DNA from: CAZTGZ01 sp044339595
Lineage (GTDB): Bacteria; Bacteroidota; Bacteroidia; NS11-12g; UBA9320
Reading direction: 5' to 3'
DNA length: 5,482 nt
Assembly: GCA_044339595.1 (NCBI GenBank)
Contig: JBIIVF010000152.1
Span: 1-5,482 of the forward strand
Shown in pieces: positions 1 to 5,482 of this stretch; position 1 is the stretch's first letter; each line of letters starts with the position of its first letter. Position numbers and translations under genes: made by a program. The notes under the pieces were generated by a model, which searched no databases, was not told the DNA's origin, and worked only from the letters and a program-made list of their open reading frames with translations.

Positions 1-2148
1 TTTTCGCGCCAGAATTTCAATATCGGCATAATTCACAGACTTTTTAATCACGAGCGACAAATCTCGGTTCACTTCCGGAAAACGACGAACCGCAGTGGTT
101 TTGAAATCCATTTTCACCGGAAAGGATAGCATTTTACCCCAGGCGATGTCGGCATACCACACTTCCTGTTTAATGTCGGAAGCTTTGAGCAATTCAGCAG
201 GAACCGGCCCCATTTCCACCCATTTTTCGAGGTCTTTTAATGCTGATTTCCGACCCAGTTTTTGAAGAATTTCTTCTACGAGTGCTTTGATATAAAAATA
301 CCCTGCTTTTTCAGGCTTTGCCTGCCAGGTTGATTCTGTTTTATTACCTGTCGCCAACAAAATCAGTCGGTCTTCTTCTGCAAAACCGCTGTCTGTTTTG
401 CTATAGATTTTTCCAAATTCAAAAAATCTGACATGGGTGCTTTTCCTATGCAAATTATAGGCAACGGAGTCTAATGCCACCGATAACATCCGGTTTCGCA
501 TCACGCCGAGCTCACCACTTAAGGGATTCAGAATTCTCACCGGTGCAGTATCTTCGCTTAATTTAGATTCCGCCGTAAGCGAATTCGACATGATTTCATT
601 GAAACCATGGGCTGCCAGAAATCCTGATATCTTTTTTCTGAATAGATGCTTATAGCTTTCACCCCCCGATAATCCGGAAATTTGCAAGCTCTTTTTAAAG
701 GGAACGTTGTCATATCCGAAAATCCGCAATATTTCTTCCACGATATCTACCTGACGGGTCACATCGTGTTTTCTTGCAGGAACTGACACTTTCCAATCTT
801 GGGTTTGTATTTCGACTTCAATGTCTAATCCATTCAGAATTTTCAGCATGGTTTGATCCGGGATGTCGGCGCCGGCAAGCTGTCTGATTTTAAAAGGTTG
901 AACGGCAAAAGTATGGGGCGGAATCAAAGCCGGATACACATCCAATTCACCTCCTTCGATGCTGCCACCGGCATACTCCATGATCAAAGCGGCTACCCTC
1001 CGCATGGCGAATAAGGTAATATCCGGATCTGTACCTCTTTCGTAACGAAATGAAGCATCGGTATTGAGCCCTTGTGATTTGGCCGTTTTGCGGATAGACG
1101 CCGGATCGAAAAAGGCGCTTTCGATAAAAACACGGGTGGTATTTTCATTCACTCCCGAATGCAATCCTCCAAAAACACCGGCTATGGCTAATGGCTTGTG
1201 TTCGTCACAAATCAGCAATTCAAATCCTTGAAAAGTGCGTTCTACCTGATCGAGGGTGGTCATTTTTTCACCTGCCTCCGCCGTGCGAACCATGATGTTC
1301 CCTTGAATAGTGTCGGCATCAAAAGCATGAATCGGTTGTCCCAATTCGTGCAGCACATAATTGGTACTATCGACCAAAATATTTCTTGGCTTAATTCCAA
1401 TGGCCTTTAAACGATTTTGCATCCAATCAGGCGATGCCACGGCCGAAACACCTTTGATATAAACACCTGAATATCTGGGACAGGCGGTAGAATCTAACAC
1501 CTGCACTGAGATCGGATGTTGGTTGGTCCCTTTTAAGGTTCCCAAATCCGGTAAAACCACCTGATCTCCTGTCATGGCTCTCAGATCGCGGGCAACCCCT
1601 AACACAGAAGCAGCATCCCCCCTGTTGGGTGTCAAACCGATTTCCAACACAACATCAGCATCGGGTTTCATATAGTCTGCAAGTAAGGTTCCTACGGGGG
1701 CATCTTCCGGCAAAATGCGTATGCCATCGTGACTATTTCCGAGTCCTACTTCATCATCGGCGCAAATCATCCCTTCAGACAACTGGCCCCTGATTTTGCT
1801 TTTTTTAATGGTGAAAGGCTCTCCTGACATCGGAAATATTTCGCAATCAACCGGTGCAACAATCACCTTTTGACCGGCGGCGACATTCGGTGCTCCGCAC
1901 ACGATTTGCAATAATGGTGATGCGTCATCTCCTACCCGAACCTTGGTTACCGATAAGCGATCTGCATCCGGATGTTTTTCTTTTTCGATGACTTCTCCAA
2001 TCACGAGCCCCTTTAATCCACCGCGGATCGATTCAAAAGGTTCCAGACCTTCCACTTCAAGGCCGCAAGAGGTCAACAATGCGGATATTTCTTCCGGTGA
2101 TTTATCGGTTTTAAGGATGGAGGTTAGCCAATTGTAGGAAATCTTCAT
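1..2148 (-). CDS. pheT: Phenylalanine--tRNA ligase beta subunit (C-terminus cut by window edge)
   Basis: PheT pairs with PheS in the cytoplasmic (alpha-beta)2 enzyme that charges tRNA-Phe; the beta subunit binds tRNA and edits mischarged Tyr-tRNA. I translated all 716 codons from ATG at 2148 and found no internal stop. The start MKISYNWL is typical. The EMAP-like tRNA-binding fold covers about residues 40-150 (KHPDADRL near 58-65, MSGEPF near 107-112, EGMICA near 125-130). The B3/B4 editing domain covers about 210-360, with GQPIHAFD (H274) and FIESAFF (E343) aligning to the family's editing-site His and Glu. B5 (about 405-475) and the core fold follow. The FDX-ACB domain begins near residue 687 (RRFPEVNRDLSLVI) and is cut off. 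Bacteroidota homologues are about 800-820 residues, so roughly 100 are missing. It lies 65 bp after obg with no pheS upstream. Function is certain; only the end is unseen. Confidence 0.97.
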   Translation of the reverse strand, partial: MKISYNWLTSILKTDKSPEEISALLTSCGLEVEGLEPFESIRGGLKGLVIGEVIEKEKHPDADRLSVTKVRVGDDASPLLQIVCGAPNVAAGQKVIVAPVDCEIFPMSGEPFTIKKSKIRGQLSEGMICADDEVGLGNSHDGIRILPEDAPVGTLLADYMKPDADVVLEIGLTPNRGDAASVLGVARDLRAMTGDQVVLPDLGTLKGTNQHPISVQVLDSTACPRYSGVYIKGVSAVASPDWMQNRLKAIGIKPRNILVDSTNYVLHELGQPIHAFDADTIQGNIMVRTAEAGEKMTTLDQVERTFQGFELLICDEHKPLAIAGVFGGLHSGVNENTTRVFIESAFFDPASIRKTAKSQGLNTDASFRYERGTDPDITLFAMRRVAALIMEYAGGSIEGGELDVYPALIPPHTFAVQPFKIRQLAGADIPDQTMLKILNGLDIEVEIQTQDWKVSVPARKHDVTRQVDIVEEILRIFGYDNVPFKKSLQISGLSGGESYKHLFRKKISGFLAAHGFNEIMSNSLTAESKLSEDTAPVRILNPLSGELGVMRNRMLSVALDSVAYNLHRKSTHVRFFEFGKIYSKTDSGFAEEDRLILLATGNKTESTWQAKPEKAGYFYIKALVEEILQKLGRKSALKDLEKWVEMGPVPAELLKASDIKQEVWYADIAWGKMLSFPVKMDFKTTAVRRFPEVNRDLSLVIKKSVNYADIEILARK

Positions 2149-2157
2149 GGATGAATG

Positions 2158-2167
2158 GTCAATTGAC
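2158..2167. promoter_or_regulatory. Perfect 10-bp palindrome at the predicted pheT transcription start
   Basis: GTCAATTGAC reads identically on both strands. It begins 5 bp downstream of the TATAAT element of the putative pheT promoter, so it would cover the +1 region and the short leader before the ATG at 2148. This placement suits an operator, but a 10-bp palindrome can arise by chance and no regulator is suggested by context. Confidence 0.2.
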
Positions 2168-2173
2168 GGCGAA

Positions 2174-2202
2174 ATTATACAATGCACCCCAAAAAGTGCC
2201 AA
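2174..2202 (-). promoter_or_regulatory. Putative promoter for pheT
   Basis: Read leftward, the obg-pheT gap contains TTGGCA (2202-2197), a 17-bp spacer and TATAAT (2179-2174), a near-perfect classical sigma-70 match. A Bacteroidota-style reading also works: TAATTTCG, overlapping the same -10, fits TAnnTTTG at five of six fixed positions, with TTG 22 bp upstream. Transcription would start near 2167 and leave a leader of about 20 nt without an obvious Shine-Dalgarno site. pheT may therefore be transcribed independently as well as by read-through from adk-obg. Confidence 0.5.
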
Positions 2203-2213
2203 TTTCCGACTAA

Positions 2214-3206
2214 TTATTCATGGATGACTTTCCAAAGAAGGTCTTTGAGCGGCATGATATTCAAACTAGTCAAAGAAGATATGAAAATAGTCGGGAGGTT
2301 GTCCGGCAGTTCCGTTTTGATTTCGTCGATCAACTCCTGATCAAGTAAATCGCTTTTACTGATGGCGAGCACGCGACGTTTGAAGAGAAGTTCTTCGTTG
2401 TATTCCTTTAATTCTTTGAGCAGGATATTGTATTCACCCATGATATCAGGAGAATCTGCCGGTATGAGAAAAAGGAGCACCGCATTTCTTTCGATATGAC
2501 GCAGAAATCGGATTCCCAAGCCTTTGCCCTGAGATGCGCCTTCGATGATTCCGGGTATATCCGCCATGATGAAGGATCGGTCTTCGCGATAGGCCACAAT
2601 TCCAAGGTTCGGCACCAACGTAGTGAACGGATAATTGGCAATTTCAGGTTTTGCTGCAGAAACCACCGATAACAAAGTCGATTTTCCGGCATTGGGAAAT
2701 CCCACTAATCCTACATCAGCCAAAACTTTTAATTCAAGAATGACCCATTTTTCAATTCCTTCTTCTCCCGGTTGGGCGTAGTGCGGAGATTGACGGGCAG
2801 CCGATTTAAAGTGCCAGTTTCCTAACCCCCCTCTTCCACCCGGCAATAGAAGGAATTCCTGACCATCTTCGGTAATTTCCCCCAATATTTCGCCTGTTTC
2901 TGCATCCTTTGCTACGGTACCAAGGGGCACTTCAAGAATTTCATTCCTTCCGTTTCTTCCGGTTTTGTTGAGAGCAGAACCTTTTATACCATTTTCACAC
3001 AGTACATGTTTGCGGTATTTAAGATGCAGGAGCGTCCATAATTGGCCGTTCCCTTTTAAGATAATATTACCGCCATGGCCACCGTCTCCTCCATCCGGAC
3101 CGCCGGTTGAGGTAAACTTATCGCGATGAAAATGGACACATCCACCACCCCCTTTTCCGGAGCGGCAGCAAATCTTTACATAATCAATGAAATTACTTTC
3201 TGCCAC
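2214..3206 (-). CDS. obg: Obg-family GTPase (ribosome assembly / stress)
   Basis: Obg is an essential GTPase that binds the 50S subunit during late assembly and links growth to nucleotide status. The 330-residue product has the glycine-rich Obg fold at about 1-158 (GKGGGG near 18, GGPDGGDGGHGG near 35-46, PGGRGGLGNWHF near 122-133). The G domain follows: G1 GFPNAGKS (169-176), G2 PFTT (193-196), G3 ADIPG (215-219), G4 SKSD (283-286) and G5 ISSLT (309-313). G4 has Ser where many GTPases have Asn; I recall S/TKSD as usual in Bacteroidota Obg. The C-terminal OCT domain of longer homologues is absent, as in other short members. The start is GTG at 3206, chosen because MAESNFIDYVKI is the conserved N-terminus; an ATG 4 nt upstream is out of frame. 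It lies 3 bp after adk in one transcription unit. Confidence 0.96.
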   Translation of the reverse strand: MAESNFIDYVKICCRSGKGGGGCVHFHRDKFTSTGGPDGGDGGHGGNIILKGNGQLWTLLHLKYRKHVLCENGIKGSALNKTGRNGRNEILEVPLGTVAKDAETGEILGEITEDGQEFLLLPGGRGGLGNWHFKSAARQSPHYAQPGEEGIEKWVILELKVLADVGLVGFPNAGKSTLLSVVSAAKPEIANYPFTTLVPNLGIVAYREDRSFIMADIPGIIEGASQGKGLGIRFLRHIERNAVLLFLIPADSPDIMGEYNILLKELKEYNEELLFKRRVLAISKSDLLDQELIDEIKTELPDNLPTIFISSLTSLNIMPLKDLLWKVIHE

Positions 3207-3210
3207 GCAT
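3193..3210 (-). other. Decoy ATG minicistron at the adk-obg junction
   Basis: The adk stop TAA overlaps an ATG (TAATG) that opens a five-codon frame, MRGRK-stop, in the +1 frame over the first codons of obg. The true obg start is the GTG 4 nt downstream. This may simply be a chance result of the tight junction, or it may affect coupling of obg translation to adk. Confidence 0.3.
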
Positions 3211-3779
3211 TAACCGTCAATGGCATTACAGATTCGATTAAATATTTCATCGATGGTACCTATACCATCAATGGTTCTGAGTTTTTTCTGACTTTGATAA
3301 TATGTCTTCAAGGGTTCAGTTTCATTGAGATAAACCTGAAATCTGTTTCGGATGGTTTTTTCATCCTGATCATCGGCTCTACCGCTGGTTTTTCCTCTAT
3401 TGAGCAGGCGTGCTACCAATTCCTCTTCATCTACTTCCATAGAAACCATCATGGTTATTTCATAATCAATGGCTTCGAGCATGCGATCGAGGGCAATCCC
3501 TTGAGCGATGGTGCGCGGAAAACCATCGAAAACAAAACCATTCACGGTGGTATTATCGAGAATCTTCTTTCTCACCATGCCAATCACGATGGCATCGGGC
3601 ACCAATTCTCCTTTTTCGATATAGGCATTGGCTTGAATACCCAAATCTGTGCCGGCTTTGCGTTCTGCTCTAAGCAAATCTCCGGTAGACAAGTGCATTA
3701 GGTTGTAGTGCTCAATGAGTTTTTCGCTTTGTGTTCCTTTTCCGGCTCCCGGCGGTCCAAATAATACGATATTCAGCAT
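3210..3779 (-). CDS. adk: Adenylate kinase (short form)
   Basis: Adenylate kinase interconverts ATP + AMP and 2 ADP in the cytoplasm and keeps adenylate energy charge balanced. The 189-residue product shows the P-loop GPPGAGKGT (8-16), the AMP-binding segment STGDLLR (31-37), the DGFPRT signature (85-90), and a LID region with RLLNRGKTSGRADD (124-137) followed by R144 and R146. The LID is the short type without the four-Cys zinc site, and the length fits short adenylate kinases of Bacteroidota (about 190). The ATG at 3779 places the P-loop eight residues in, as expected. It heads the leftward unit with obg 3 bp downstream. A TAnnTTTG element lies 19 bp before the ATG, and the tandem array lies a further 27 bp upstream. 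No Shine-Dalgarno site is visible. Confidence 0.97.
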   Translation of the reverse strand: MLNIVLFGPPGAGKGTQSEKLIEHYNLMHLSTGDLLRAERKAGTDLGIQANAYIEKGELVPDAIVIGMVRKKILDNTTVNGFVFDGFPRTIAQGIALDRMLEAIDYEITMMVSMEVDEEELVARLLNRGKTSGRADDQDEKTIRNRFQVYLNETEPLKTYYQSQKKLRTIDGIGTIDEIFNRICNAIDG

Positions 3780-3798
3780 GCTTCGATTTTTCAGACTG

Positions 3799-3806
3799 CA
3801 AAGGTA
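3799..3806 (-). promoter_or_regulatory. Putative -7 promoter element for adk
   Basis: Read leftward, TACCTTTG is an exact match to the Bacteroidota -7 consensus TAnnTTTG, 19 nt upstream of the adk ATG, giving an expected leader of only about 11-15 nt. I see no convincing TTTG at the -33 position; that stretch (around 3826-3832) is C/T-rich on this strand and directly abuts the tandem array. The upstream half of the promoter may have been altered when the array formed. Confidence 0.55.
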
Positions 3807-3833
3807 AGGATAATTATTAAATAGTGGGGAGAA

Positions 3834-3886
3834 GGTTGAGGTTGAGGTTGAGGTACTAGGTGCTAGGTGCTAGGTGCTAGGTACTA
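3834..3886. repeat. Composite tandem array: GGTTGA x3 then GGT(A/G)CTA x5
   Basis: On the plus strand, three exact GGTTGA hexamers (3834-3851) run straight into five heptamers (3852-3886): GGTACTA, three GGTGCTA, GGTACTA. There is no spacer, and outer heptamers match each other while inner ones share an A-to-G change. Each heptamer boundary creates CTAG, so TAG appears on both strands every 7 bp, and five copies place a stop in all six frames. The array supplies the TAG that ends the truncated gene on its right and lies just upstream of the adk promoter. It resembles the short tandemly repeated sequences known from cyanobacteria in style only; I cannot tell how many copies the genome holds. 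Confidence 0.9.
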
Positions 3887-4660
3887 GACATATACACTGG
3901 TGCATGTCCCTCCTGAATAAATATTACCCAAAGTATCTAAGTCTGAAGAAAAAAACTCTTCATGACCGTTGTCACCTACATAAGTTCCCCAAACAAGTTT
4001 AGGAACCGGATCAATTATCAATGTTTGATTCAAAGCAAATTCATCGGCAATGAATCCGATTTCGTTCAAACATTTTTGATCGTACCTAACTTCAACTTTT
4101 TTACCGGATTCCTTAAGGAAGCTCAATGGAATTAGTTCTTTTAAATTGCCGGTATTTATAGAGTAAATCAACTCTCTACCTTCAATTTTTACCGGTGCAC
4201 CTAGAACTTTAAACACAACGTTGTCCAACCTTGAACCCGGATGCAAAATCAGATCATATTTGAATCCATTTTCATTGAAGGTGTACTTCACATTAATTCC
4301 CGGATAAATATTTTTATTTACAACCTCACCGTATCCTCTCACATTAATAACTTCCTTATTCTTTTGATAATAATTTTCATAATATGTAGATTGATCTGAA
4401 CATTGAAAGGTTGAATTGTTATTGGCACTTTTAAACATGATTTCAACTCTATGATGAAAAATGCTATCACCCTTCCACTTAAAATTGTCGTAGGCAAATC
4501 CATTTTTTAACAATATCACATTCTGATTGGGCAATTTAGAATAATACTTCACACGCTCTTCCAACTGCCCTTTATTTTCTGTAAAGCACAACTGTTCTGC
4601 CATTAAAAAACAGGGAAACAGCAAAAAAAAAACAATCAGTAATGTCTCCTTCAAATTCAA
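3884..4660 (-). CDS. Truncated secreted SBBP-repeat surface protein (N-terminal domain only; probable pseudogene)
   Basis: The 258-residue product has a signal peptide (K4, hydrophobic 7-19, likely cleavage after A21), then the N-terminal domain of large Bacteroidota exported proteins (DUF7948, as I recall it): ENKGQ (28-32), HRVEIMF (70-76), NIYPGINVKY (117-126), KYDLILHPGS (134-143) and LIIDP (214-218). One SBBP-type beta-propeller repeat follows (223-255; VWGTYVGD ... GNIYSGG). Relatives usually continue for hundreds of residues with more repeats and a type IX sorting domain; here the frame hits TAG in the first unit of the tandem array. No ATG keeps the signal peptide: the choices are TTG at 4660, TTG at 4654, or CTG at 4639, 6 nt after AAGGAG (4651-4646). 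Truncation and the missing ATG suggest decay. Any product would be exported but unanchored. Confidence 0.8.
   Translation of the reverse strand: MNLKETLLIVFFLLFPCFLMAEQLCFTENKGQLEERVKYYSKLPNQNVILLKNGFAYDNFKWKGDSIFHHRVEIMFKSANNNSTFQCSDQSTYYENYYQKNKEVINVRGYGEVVNKNIYPGINVKYTFNENGFKYDLILHPGSRLDNVVFKVLGAPVKIEGRELIYSINTGNLKELIPLSFLKESGKKVEVRYDQKCLNEIGFIADEFALNQTLIIDPVPKLVWGTYVGDNGHEEFFSSDLDTLGNIYSGGTCTSVYV
4623..4632 (-). repeat. T10 homopolymer inside the signal-peptide codons
   Basis: Ten consecutive T on the coding strand encode part of the hydrophobic core of the signal peptide of the truncated surface protein. Runs of this length can slip during replication and are also common sequencing-error sites. 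A one-base change would shift the signal peptide out of frame with the rest of the protein. Confidence 0.6.
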
Positions 4661-4788
4661 AATATTGGAAGATTCACTTCTGCAATATAACCCTTAATGC
4701 ATGTTTGATTTTTAAAACAATCATTTTATATCCATTCTTTAACTACAGACAAAGTTCAATTTCCAATCATCTACTGCCATTAATCTAT

Positions 4789-4820
4789 TTTGAAGATTGC
4801 CTTCATTTCGATTACCTTCG
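4789..4820 (+). promoter_or_regulatory. Putative Bacteroidota-type promoter for the SpsF-like gene
   Basis: TTTG (4789-4792), a 20-bp spacer, then TACCTTCG (4813-4820) match the TTTG / TAnnTTTG promoter pattern with one mismatch in the -7 element. Transcription would start near 4825-4828, leaving about 65-70 nt of leader before the ATG at 4894. It is the best promoter candidate in the 233-bp divergent spacer. On the opposite strand I found only a weak TATATTGC (4692-4685) ahead of the truncated gene. Confidence 0.55.
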
Positions 4821-4871
4821 CAGCCCTGAATTTGGCGGCACATTGGATTTGGTTCCTTAATGTAACATAAA

Positions 4872-4902
4872 AATGAATCCGCCATAAAGATTAATGAATC
4901 CG
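4872..4902 (+). repeat. Duplicated start context: AATGAATCCG twice, 21 bp apart
   Basis: AATGAATCCG occurs at 4872-4881 and again at 4893-4902. The second copy holds the start of the SpsF-like gene. The first opens a four-codon frame, MNPP-stop (4873-4887), in the same frame and ending 6 nt before the real ATG. The CCGCCA in the first copy (4879-4884) can also pair with TGGCGG (4833-4838) in the leader, a weak 6-bp stem. Confidence 0.55.
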
Positions 4903-5482
4903 AATATAACTGCACTTTCCGCTATCCTTATTCAGGCACGGTTTTCATCTACCCGGCTTCCGGGAAAGGTTTTGCATCCACTTTGCCATGAGACTGTTCT
5001 TGGTATGCTTATCAAAAATCTGACAACTCTCAATATTCCAATATTTGTACTAACATCGGATTCCGAAAGCGACGAGCCTGTGGCCAATTATTGCGAGAGC
5101 CACCATATCTCATATTTCAGAGGTCCATTGGAAGATGTAGCTTTGAGATTTGCCCGTTTTTTAGCGTTGCATCCTTATGAATATTTCATTCGCATCAGTG
5201 CGGATAGTCCGCTGATGGACGCCTCTTTAGTGAAAACAGCAATCCAAATTTCAGAACAAGATAGTTATGATTTGATTACCAATGTTCAGAAAAGAACCTT
5301 TCCTAAAGGGCAATCCGTGGAAATGGTAAATACTCGTCGTTTTTTAAAGGTACAAGCTGAATTGATGTCTACCGAGCACAAAGAACATGTAACCAAAATG
5401 TTGTACGAACAACCGGAAAGATTTTCGATAAAAAATTTCGAAAGCGGAGGATCCTTTGGGGACATACAATTGTCCATTGATA
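4894..5482 (+). CDS. SpsF-like cytidylyltransferase family protein (3' end cut by window edge)
   Basis: This is the N-terminal 196 residues of a CTP-transferase-fold nucleotidyltransferase of the SpsF group (COG1861, CMP-KDO synthetase-like), which activates sugars for surface polysaccharide or glycan synthesis. The sequence shows the nucleotide-binding signature QARFSSTRLPGKVL (14-27), RISADSPLMD (100-109) with a likely metal-binding Asp at 104, a PKGQSVEM segment (137-144), HVTKMLYEQPERF (165-177) and the beginning of the GDIQLSID strand (189-196), where relatives have L-R-L-T-V-D. Family members are about 230-250 residues, so about 40-50 are missing. The start is ATG at 4894, since the earlier in-frame ATG at 4873 meets a stop after four codons. 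The true sugar substrate cannot be read from sequence. No glycan-synthesis partner is visible; the only neighbour in view is the divergent truncated surface gene. Confidence 0.88.
   Translation, partial: MNPNITALSAILIQARFSSTRLPGKVLHPLCHETVLGMLIKNLTTLNIPIFVLTSDSESDEPVANYCESHHISYFRGPLEDVALRFARFLALHPYEYFIRISADSPLMDASLVKTAIQISEQDSYDLITNVQKRTFPKGQSVEMVNTRRFLKVQAELMSTEHKEHVTKMLYEQPERFSIKNFESGGSFGDIQLSID

Noticed and set aside
283..286. Loss of the Asn in the Obg G4 motif as a sign of an inactive GTPase (numbers are protein residues of the gene at 2214-3206)
   Set aside because: S/TKSD is, as I recall, the normal form in Bacteroidota Obg, and all other G motifs are intact.
1198..1410. 70-codon plus-strand frame inside pheT, and a similar 64-codon one at 1943-2137
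   Set aside because: Both are antisense to well-conserved PheT codons that I translated in full; nothing supports separate genes.
2149..2213. Possible Phe-leader attenuator or T-box before pheT
   Set aside because: The 65-bp gap has no Phe-rich leader peptide, no strong terminator hairpin and no room for a T-box. Only a 4-bp GCAC/GTGC inverted match is present.
2408..2692. 94-codon minus-strand frame within obg
   Set aside because: It is an alternative frame of the conserved GTPase domain and has no independent support.
3126..3701. 191-codon open frame on the plus strand across obg and adk
   Set aside because: It is antisense to two unmistakable genes, has no recognisable protein features, and crosses their junction. 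It is a coding shadow.
3834..3886. CRISPR array
   Set aside because: Units are 6-7 bp and directly abutting, with no spacers.
4642..4860. 72-codon plus-strand frame ahead of the SpsF-like gene
   Set aside because: It overlaps the start of the leftward gene, contains the promoter candidate for the downstream gene, and its product resembles no protein family.
5286..5477. 63-codon minus-strand frame within the SpsF-like gene
   Set aside because: It is antisense to conserved nucleotidyltransferase motifs.

Overview
The window reads as a piece of chromosome from a member of the Bacteroidota. The evidence is: short-type Adk and Obg proteins of the kind common in that phylum; Obg with an S/TKSD-type G4 motif; a PheT gene not preceded by pheS; start codons without convincing Shine-Dalgarno sites; promoter elements close to the phylum's TTTG / TAnnTTTG pattern; and a secreted protein of the 'ENKGQ...SBBP repeat' type found in large Bacteroidota surface proteins. 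I cannot name a genus.

Layout. Positions 1-3779 hold a leftward housekeeping cluster, adk -> obg -> pheT. Only 3 bp separate adk from obg, so they are almost certainly co-transcribed. The 65-bp gap between obg and pheT carries a strong promoter-like sequence, so pheT probably has its own start as well. pheT fills 1-2148, is open in frame throughout, and runs off the left edge lacking roughly its last hundred codons. Positions 3834-3886 are a compact composite tandem array: three GGTTGA hexamers, then five GGT(A/G)CTA heptamers. It lies just upstream of the adk promoter region. On its far side is a leftward gene (3884-4660) encoding the N-terminal domain and one SBBP repeat of a secreted surface protein, which stops inside the first array unit. 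The gene looks decapitated at its 3' end. A 233-bp divergent spacer follows, then a rightward nucleotidyltransferase of the SpsF / CMP-KDO-synthetase type, cut by the right edge.

How the genes relate. Adk (nucleotide balance), Obg (ribosome-assembly GTPase) and PheT (tRNA-Phe charging) form a translation and growth group. The two genes to the right concern the cell surface: an exported protein and a nucleotide-sugar activating enzyme. They are not obviously linked to the housekeeping group. Spot counts of single 60-base lines give about 48-55% G+C left of the array and about 35-37% right of it, so the array sits at a compositional and functional boundary.

No novel multi-gene system is evident. 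The points most worth checking are the array-associated truncation and the promoter and start-codon oddities around pheT, obg and the SpsF-like gene.
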